Positions 57,331-64,000 of a DNA stretch of 64,000 nucleotides are shown here, piece after piece. How positions within the stretch are numbered: the first letter of the stretch is position 1; each line of letters begins with the position of its first letter. The position numbers were made by a program, and so were the translations under genes. The DNA is taken from the NCBI GenBank assembly GCA_032871835.1, contig CM065300.1, positions 69,823,192 through 69,887,191 of the forward strand, in the 5' to 3' direction. The notes below the pieces were generated by a model. That model saw nothing but the letters and a program-made list of their open reading frames with translations. It was not told where the DNA came from and did no database searches. Origin of the DNA: Dipteronia dyeriana. Lineage: Eukaryota; Streptophyta; Magnoliopsida; Sapindales; Sapindaceae.

Positions 57331-58740
57331 GGGAAAGGAAGAGACTGAATGAGAATGAATTCAACTTGCGTTTAGGCAATGAAGCGTTGGTGTCTGCAAG
57401 TGCAGTGGGAGATATTAGAGTCAATCAAGATTCTAGTTGGCATTTAGATTTAATAAATATTTATTATGTACCACAATTCAAGAAGAATTTAATTTCGGTT
57501 TCTTGTTTAAATAAATTTGGATATTCGGTTACTTTTAATAAGGGTTTTATTATTAGTAAGAATAACAAATTTGTTTGCAAAGTTACATTGGAAAACAGTT
57601 TATTCTATTTGCATAGAAACATCTCTCACTTGTTAGACACAGAATCAACAGAACCTAATCATAAAAGAGTAAAATTATCAAAAGATAAAACATGTCTATG
57701 ACATTTGCGCCTATGTCATATTAACCTTGATAGGATCAAAAGATTGGTTAGTGAAGGACCTTTAAGTGACTTAAAGGTCGATGATCTACCAACTTGTGAA
57801 TCTTGTCTGGAAGGTAAGATGACCAAAGGGTCTTTCACGACCAAAGGCACAAGAGCCACTGAATGTTTAGGATTGATGTGTGTGGACCTATTAGCATTCA
57901 AGCTGGAGGTGGATATGAGTACTTCATCACTTTCACAGATGATTACTTGAGATTTGGCTATGTATATCTCATGAGGCATAAGTCGGATGTTTTTGACATG
58001 TTCAAAGCATTTAAAGCGGAAGTAGAAAATTAGCTTGAGAAACACATAAAAATCTTGAGGTCTGATCGTGGTTGAGAATATATATCTGGTGAGTTTCAGC
58101 AATATCTTATTGATAATGGGATAATTTCTTAGTTTTCTACACCAGGTACACCTCAACAAAATGGGGTGGCAGAAAGGAGAAATAGAACTCTTTTGGACAT
58201 GGTTAGGTCTATATTGAGTTATTCAACGCTTTCTAATTCTTTTTAGGGATTACAAACTGTCATGTGCATTCAAAATGATGTACCATCTAAGCCGGTTTAT
58301 AAAACACCGGATGAGTTGTGGACCGGACGAAAGCCTAGTTTACAACACTTAAGGATATTTGGATGTCTTGCGCACGTGTTAAAAGGAAAGACAAAAAAAA
58401 TGGAGTCTCGTTCAGAAACATGCATACTTGTAGGGTATCCAAATGGAAGAAAAGGATATTATTTCTATAATCCTTCAGATCTTAAAGTATTTGTTTCAAC
58501 AAATGATAAATTTTTGGAAGAGGACTATATGAATAATTTTTTGCTTAAAAGTAGAATTGTCCTGAATGTGTTTTCAAGAGATACAATTCCACAAAAGGTT
58601 TCACAACCTAGCCAAATTGTAAATTCCATACCAACACAAGATCAACAATCTACCATACCTTATCATAGTGGGAGGGTTAGTAGACAACCCCAGAGATACA
58701 TCGGCCTAGGAGAATCTGTAGAGAATCTCTCGGACGATGA
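57331..58740 (+). pseudogene. A4 GAG-pre-integrase and integrase
   Basis: Frames 57366-57701 and 57705-57950 carry LRLGNEALVSASAVGDIR, VPQFKKNLISVSCLNKFGYS and [15 protein letters not shown] small deletion destroys the first catalytic Asp motif (GLMCVDLL where HTDVCGP is expected). Stops follow in ENQLEK (CAG to TAG), DRGGEY and elsewhere. TPQQNGVAERRNR keeps the Glu. The C-terminal part (58262-58740) reads LVGYPNGRKGYYFYNPSDLK. Confidence 0.88.
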
Positions 58741-59640
58741 TGATCTCTATGCGTACAAGGAAGCAATGGAAGATGTTGATTGTTGCCATTGGCAAGAGGC
58801 GATACAATCCGAAATTGAATCTATGTTCAAAAACAAAGTCTGGTCTCTTGTAGACTTACCTAAAGGGATAAAACCCATCGGTTCAAGTGGGTATACAAGA
58901 GGAAAAGAGAAATTGATGGAAATGTGGAAATCTTTAAAGCTAGATTGGTAGCTAAAGGATACACACAGAATGAAGGTATCGATTATGAGGAAACCTTCTC
59001 TCCTGTGGCCACGCTTAAATCCATTAGGATACTCTTATCCATTGCAGAATCTCTAGACCAAAAGATTTGGCAAATGGATGGCAAGACAGCTTTCCTTAAT
59101 CGAAGTCTTTACGAAAGCATCTATATGATGCAACCAGAAGGATTCATTGAAAAAGGCCATAAGGAAAGGGTATGCAAGTTGTAAAGATCCAATTATGGAT
59201 TGAAGCAAGCATCCAGATCCTGGAACATAAGGTTCGATCAAGCCGTGAAAAGTTTTAGATTTATTCAAAACCTTGATTTACCATGTGTATACAAAAGGAT
59301 TGAAGGTAACAAGCTGGTTTTCCTAGTTTTTTACATTGATGATATACTACTCATCGGAAACGATGTAGGTGTATTGACATCAGTAAAAGAATGGTAAGAA
59401 AAACAATTTGATATGAAAGACTTAGGAGAAACAAGTTGTATTCTTGGTATCCAAGTCATAAGGGATAGAAAGAATACAACGATTGCATTATCCCAAGCTT
59501 CATACATAGATAAAATCTTTTCTAGGTTTTCCATGCAAGATTCCAAGAAAAGTATGTTACCTTTCAGACACAGAAACAAACATTTTAAGGAACAAGTTCC
59601 TAAGAATGAGCATGAAGAGCTATTCATGAGTATGTTTCCA
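58741..59640 (+). pseudogene. A4 reverse transcriptase
   Basis: The linker ends the frame at 58951. A second frame (58924-59184) has [20 protein letters not shown] and [11 protein letters not shown] (motif A Asp kept, Val to Gly). After a TAA in LQ/RS, 59200-59397 has [15 protein letters not shown] and FYIDDILLIGNDV (YIDD, catalytic pair intact). A TAA at 59395-59397 and later shifts end it. Confidence 0.88.
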
Positions 59641-60300
59641 TATGCCTCGGTAATTAGGAGTCATGTATGCCTTGCTCTGTACTATAGCAGATATTTGTTT
59701 TGTTGTTGGCGTAGTTAGCAGGATTCAATCGAAACCTAGTCCTGACCACTGAATGGTTGTCAAGCATATTTTCAAGTATCTCAGGAGAATGAGAGATTAT
59801 ATGCTTGTATACTTTGGAGGGGATTTAATTTCCATTGGGTATACAGATTCTGATTTCCAATTGGATTCCGACTCTAAAAGATCAACATCAGGATCTGTGT
59901 TTACACTTGGATGAGGTGCAGTCATATGGAGGAGTATCAAGCAATCTTATATTGCTGACTCCACCATGGAAGCCGAGTATGTTGTCGCATGTGAAGCTGC
60001 TAAAGAGGTTGTTTGGCTCCGCCAATTCTTGATTGACTTGGAAGTGGTTCCTGATGCAAATAAGTAGATCACTATCAATTGTGACAATAGTGGAGCAGTG
60101 GCTAATTCGAGAGAACCAAGAAGTCATAAGAGAGGGAAACACATTGAAAGAAAGTATTACCTTTTAAGGGAAATTGTGCATAGGGGAGACATGACGAAAA
60201 CCAAGATCGCGTCAACGGAAAATCTAGTGGATCCCTTCACAAAGGCTTTTACACAAAATAGTTTTGACAGGCACATGGAGAATATGGGATAAGAGATATG
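59641..60300 (+). pseudogene. A4 RT thumb and RNase H
   Basis: Broken remnants: YASVIRSHVC, GYTDSDFQLDSDSK, DSTMEAEYVVACEAAKEVVW, then (60098-60292) ANSREPRSHKRGKHIERKYY and LLREIVHRGDMTKTKIAS. Stops lie at CAG to TAG (60065) and elsewhere. Confidence 0.88.
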
Positions 60301-60315
60301 ACACAATTGCTATAA

Positions 60316-60329
60316 AGCAAGTGGGAGAT
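60316..60329 (+). other. Polypurine tract of A4
   Basis: AGCAAGTGGGAGAT, next to the LTR start TGTTGGAATTATGC. Confidence 0.88.
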
Positions 60330-61308
60330 TGTTGGAATTATGCTCGATAGCAAGAGTATAATAATGTATTTGACAATCTTTTCATATTAATAAAGTGATT
60401 TCTAATTTAACAAATCTTATCGCATTTATAGTTTAATTATTATAATTGTCAAAAGTAAATAATCATAAGGTCAAAAGACTATGAGAAAATAATAGTTGTT
60501 CATACATCTAGATATGTATGAGGTAGACATAATTCTTTAGTTAGTCTCGAATAATATTCACAACATAAGATAAAGGTTGGGAGCCTTCATCTTGTCAAAG
60601 TTACAGATTTTTTTGTTAGCGTTTCAGTGGGATCAAATGTTTTATGATGAGTCTAAAATCATCAAAGTGTGGTGTCTTTGGGCAAAAGAATCTAGTGCAC
60701 TGGGTGTATTGAATTGGATCTTAGTGAAATACTTTATCTAGAACCGTCAATGGTCAAAAGTTTTCACTTGATTACAATCGAAGAGTTTATCTCAATCCTG
60801 AGAAAAAGGATGGACTTATGGTTGCAAGCGTTATCATTTGAGCTATCAATGAGTACAAATATATAGCATAGTCTATCATCGATAGTTTGTGGTATTCATT
60901 TGTTAATCAATAGAGGACTTCGTTTATAGATATGGACATTGTGGCTACATTTATTAAATAAGAGTATAATATCATCATATGGATGTTTTGAGGTATTAGA
61001 TATTAAATCTTAACGTTAAGTTTTCAATAGTATCTATTGAAATATGGCTTCTGGACAAGATAAAATATCCAAGTTCAAAATGTGGTCATATGAGTAAATA
61101 TGGTTACTTGGAGAGCTATATGCGGTCTATGTGCTTTTGGCGATTACTGATATTCTTCACAAGGATACACTTTCTCCATTAAGATTGTCTAGGGTATGAA
61201 TGAGCAATATTAACTTATTCTATCTTTATTTAAGAGTTCAATTTTAGTTCTTTAGTGGAATGAACTAGAATTAATATATCGGACCTAAGTGAATCATTTG
61301 TTGATTGT
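60330..61308 (+). mobile_element. 3' LTR of A4, first part
   Basis: U3 sequence colinear with 52991 onward, ending in GATTGT at the solo LTR insertion (TSD ATTGT at 61304-61308). Confidence 0.9.
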
Positions 61309-62859
61309 TGAAATTCCCTAGAAAGTGTGTCTATAACCTAGAAGGGGGGGGGGTGGGGAGGTGAATAGGTTTTAATTTGATAGATTACCAATTTTACGAA
61401 TTAATCAATATTAACAATTCTACCCATTCTACTTAATTGTTCAAATAAAATTCAACAAACATAAAACAAAAATAACACACAATATATACGTGGAAACCCT
61501 CCAAATGAGAAAAACCACGGGCTGTTTAGAGCGCCACCCTTGATCCTCAAAATCCTCTATTGAGTAAAAGTTTACAACCTAGGTTGACCTCCCGTCTAAC
61601 CCTCAAGTTACTAACCCTTTCACCTACCCAATGGGCCTTAATAGCGATTTTTGGATCACTAGCCTTGTGCACTAACCACTTAGCCACAAGCTAACTCAAC
61701 AATGAAGAGATAATGGCAACCTAAGTGAATATGCAAGAATATTCAATATGCAAAAATGCTAGGTCAAGACATTCATGTTTATCTAGGATTAATAATGACA
61801 ATTAAAGCAAATCCTAGATATCAATGTTCTAAATGCAAAGGCAAGGGCAAGAAGAATTAGCTAGAAGGGTAAAACCGTTCTAAATGCTAGCTATCACAAA
61901 TTAATGCATCTCAACCAACAATCAATACACAAGCATGTGATAAAAGCAATTAAACATACAAACAAGCAATTAATATGCAATAAAGACTAAAACCCTAGGT
62001 ATACATGTCTTAGTAATGAAAACATAAAGTTTAGAATATGTAGAGAATACCTAGTCAAGAACACACAAGAAACTCATGCTTGAAAGATTCTTGATGATTT
62101 GGATTTTAAGGATGGTTGAGTAAAAATGGCTTCTTGGAGCTTCTCTCTCTAAAGAAGCTTATCTCTCTCTCAAAAATAGGTTTGGAAGCTCTAAAAACAA
62201 GTTGGGAAGAAGATGGTATATTTATATGAAGCCTAAAGTGAGACTACGTCATTTTGGCAAAAACTGGCCAAAAGACGCAATGTGCGCTGGTCGAGTAGCG
62301 CACGACCAGTGACAAACCACTGGACAAGTTACGCTAGTGAGCTGTGCATGATGACCGGCGCACCACCAACGACAAGCCAATGGAAAGATGCGCTGGTGTT
62401 GGCACGCATGACGACTAGCGCACCACCAGCGACACACCACTGGAAAGCTGTGTTGGTGAGGGCGCTAGTCGAGTAGCGCACAGCTCACCACCTTCACACA
62501 CACACACACACACAAATCATGGAAGAGAAAAGAGGTGAAGGGAATGCATCCTAATGCATACCATGACATGACATTTTAAACACAAGATGCAATCAATTTA
62601 ACCAAGCAAGAGATAACAAATTTAGGCACACAATCAAGACAATTAAACACAAATGCAAAGTGATCAAAAACATGCATAAGAGTAAACATGCATAAGAGTG
62701 AGTGTGTGCACTAAATCTCTTCAATGAAGTTAAGCAAGTGATTTTACCTTTGATGCTTGAGCTTGGTTACGAACAATGGAGCCCTAAACTACCCTTACAT
62801 ATTGATCCCAACATGTGGTTGTCAACGAAATAAGCCAATCAAACACCGATGAACTTACA
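61309..62859 (-). mobile_element. Solo LTR of S family, TSD ATTGT
   Basis: Minus-strand LTR of 1,551 bp. The plus strand starts TGAAATTCCCTAGAAAG and ends CACCGATGAACTTACA, the complements of the S LTR ends. Perfect ATTGT duplications flank it (61304-61308, 62860-62864). A poly-G run (about 61344-61353) sits where S has CACCCCCTC. Being inserted in an already broken A4, it is a late event. The U3 island (62280-62490) is unlike that of S. Confidence 0.95.
62280..62490. repeat. GC-rich repeat island in the S-type solo LTR
   Basis: About three and a half imperfect units of some 60 bp start CGCTGGTG, contain GACTAGCGCACCACCA and end CACTGGAAAG. It ends about 40 bp from the TATA box (minus strand). 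A short (CA)n lies at about 62498-62514. Confidence 0.75.
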
Positions 62860-63369
62860 ATTGTGATTAAGTTATGTCTATTGGAGTTTAAATTTAGATA
62901 GCCCGTCAAGATCCCCAATCAACACGAACTTGTATGGATCATTTGATATATTCTACCGGACCAATTTATGGGTCCATTTAGAATTGTATTAAGGCATGTG
63001 AACTTGTTTCTTTTTGTAAGAATGAGTCAAGTTCACATTTGGACTTTTTATTAAGGTCCAAATGAATTTAATAAAATAGAAAAAACAACATTTAGCCCAT
63101 GTATAGGTGTTGGGCGGCAAGGCTATATGAAATAGCTTATTTTATTGTTTTTTTATTTTATTGTTTAATTAAATGGAAATTAATTAATTTGGTATTTAAT
63201 TAATTATTTAATTAAAAGTCATCATATTTTTCCTAATATGAGAAGGTCTCCTAATATTATACTATTGTTGGTAGTATAATTAATATTAAAGATTATATTT
63301 GATAAGTAGATAAATAAAAGGAATTATTTATCTAGTCAAATTAGGAAATCTTTAATATGGTCACAAATA
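62860..63369 (+). mobile_element. 3' LTR of A4, second part, truncated
   Basis: Continues the A4 U3 from ATTGTGATTAAG to TCACAAATA, where the match to the 5' LTR (54466-54474) ends. Confidence 0.88.
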
Positions 63370-64000
63370 AATGTTTGTCCCTCTAAATTGCTTGTATCAC
63401 AATATATATATATATATATATATTGAAGCTAACTAATCAATATATGTAAGCATATACCAACTATTTTATAATAAGGAATTCAACTTACATATAAAGTTCT
63501 ATCCATAGTATACAAATAACAAATACAAATAACAAATACAAATATAAGAGAGATATGGATAGAGAAAAGTTGACACAAGATATAACATGGTAAACCTCCG
63601 AAGAGGAAACATCAACGGGTTAGCAACCACCGGCAAACAAAATCCACTAGTAGATAAGAAAAGTACAATCTCTCAAGTGACCCCTTCACCTAGAAACTAC
63701 CCTCCTATCTTACTCATGAATATATCACCCTCTTGCTCAACATTCTGATGCCTTACACCTCTTGTCAAGACTTTCTCGCTCACCCTTCCGGATCCTCACG
63801 ACCCTAGGCAAGACTTCCTTGCACACCCTTCCGGATCTTCATGAACCTTAGCAAGACTTCTTTGTTTGACATTCCGAGGTCTCCCACTTCTTGCAAAGAA
63901 TTCCATGCTCAACAACATAGGTCTCACACCTACTGTCAAGACTTCCTTCTCACAAGGCATCTAGGTGATCATGAATGTAAAACACAAACAAGCACACAAC
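63370..64000. other. Unassigned terminal region, LTR-like
   Basis: No coding domain. An (AT)n run is at about 63402-63423. The minus strand from about 63660 to 63560 reads like copia R-U5 text (GGTTGCTAACCCGTTGATG, GGAGGTTTACCATG). It may therefore be the start of another minus-strand LTR that continues outside the window. A 43-bp tandem repeat fills 63723-63960. Confidence 0.4.
63723..63960. repeat. 43-bp imperfect tandem repeat
   Basis: CAAGACTTCCTTGC-type unit starts fall at 63766, 63809, 63852, 63894 and 63937, a spacing of 43, 43, 42 and 43 bases. A weaker unit precedes at 63723. The two best units share CACCCTTCCGGATC. Confidence 0.85.

Larger units (their letters stand above)
52991..63369 (+). 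mobile_element. Copia A4, 3' LTR truncated and split by a solo LTR
   Basis: 5' LTR, PBS, leader, gag, integrase, RT, RNase H and polypurine tract are colinear with A3. The 3' LTR (60330-61308, resuming at 62860) stops at about 63369, so some 850 bp including U5 and the outer end are lost and no target duplication can be checked. The first base of the 5' LTR is changed (AGTTGGG instead of TGTTGGG). Many stops throughout make this one of the more decayed A copies. Confidence 0.9.

Noticed and set aside
63766..63960. CRISPR-like array
   Set aside because: Units are contiguous imperfect tandem repeats without spacers, in plant nuclear DNA.

Overview
The window is plant nuclear DNA, AT-rich and built almost entirely of LTR retrotransposons inserted into one another. 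I see no host gene, tRNA, rRNA or CRISPR array. The element families (SIRE/Maximus-like copia, a long-LTR copia resembling the Angela/TAR branch, TAT-like gypsy, chromodomain gypsy) point to a flowering plant; the species cannot be told from this. Names used here: A = long-LTR Ty1/copia (LTR about 2.3-2.5 kb), copies A1 to A5; B = small-LTR copia; D = another copia-type LTR; S = SIRE-like copia; G = TAT-like Ty3/gypsy; H = a gypsy-type LTR; C = chromovirus. Layout: 1-1642 is the leader and LTR of a gypsy element on the minus strand. B occupies about 1643-7740 (truncated RT, RNase H, 3' LTR) and is interrupted by two solo LTRs with perfect target-site duplications (TSDs): A1 (1686-4132, GTAAG) and D (4729-6946, GACAC). 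An H-type LTR starts at 7994. A5 (8618-32578, minus, TSD CATCT) is inserted in it. Inside A5 lies G (13635-27909, plus, TSD CTATG), and inside G lies the truncated A2 (18779-23873, minus). H resumes at 32584-33468 and is then interrupted by S (from 33469), which itself carries A3 (38516-48437, plus, TSD ATTTC/ATTTT). S runs to about 51370 and lacks its 3' LTR. Another H-type LTR (minus, to 52369) abuts a chromovirus integrase/chromodomain fragment (52383-52939), followed by A4 (52991-63369, plus). The 3' LTR of A4 is split by an S-type solo LTR (61309-62859, minus, TSD ATTGT). The last 630 bases are unassigned and contain a 43-bp tandem repeat. How the parts work together: each element would use a tRNA-primed PBS, Gag, protease, integrase, reverse transcriptase, RNase H and a polypurine tract, but every copy is broken. 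Breaks include nonsense codons (many TGG to TGA or CAA to TAA), catalytic changes (B RT YVDN, G RT YINE, G protease ENG, S RT motif A Asp to Asn, A3 integrase Asp to Asn), lost gag start codons and protease deletions. The most interesting signals are: (1) a probable 88-nt intron spanning the protease active site at the gag/pol border of family A, with two other copies sharing one deletion over the same interval; (2) an antisense, apparently intron-containing gene in G that carries a gypsy-type putative transposase (PF04195-like) domain and a coiled coil; (3) tandem-repeat islands just upstream of the TATA box in the LTRs of three or more unrelated families, with island sequence differing between copies of one LTR; (4) TATA boxes that have grown into (TA)n microsatellites.
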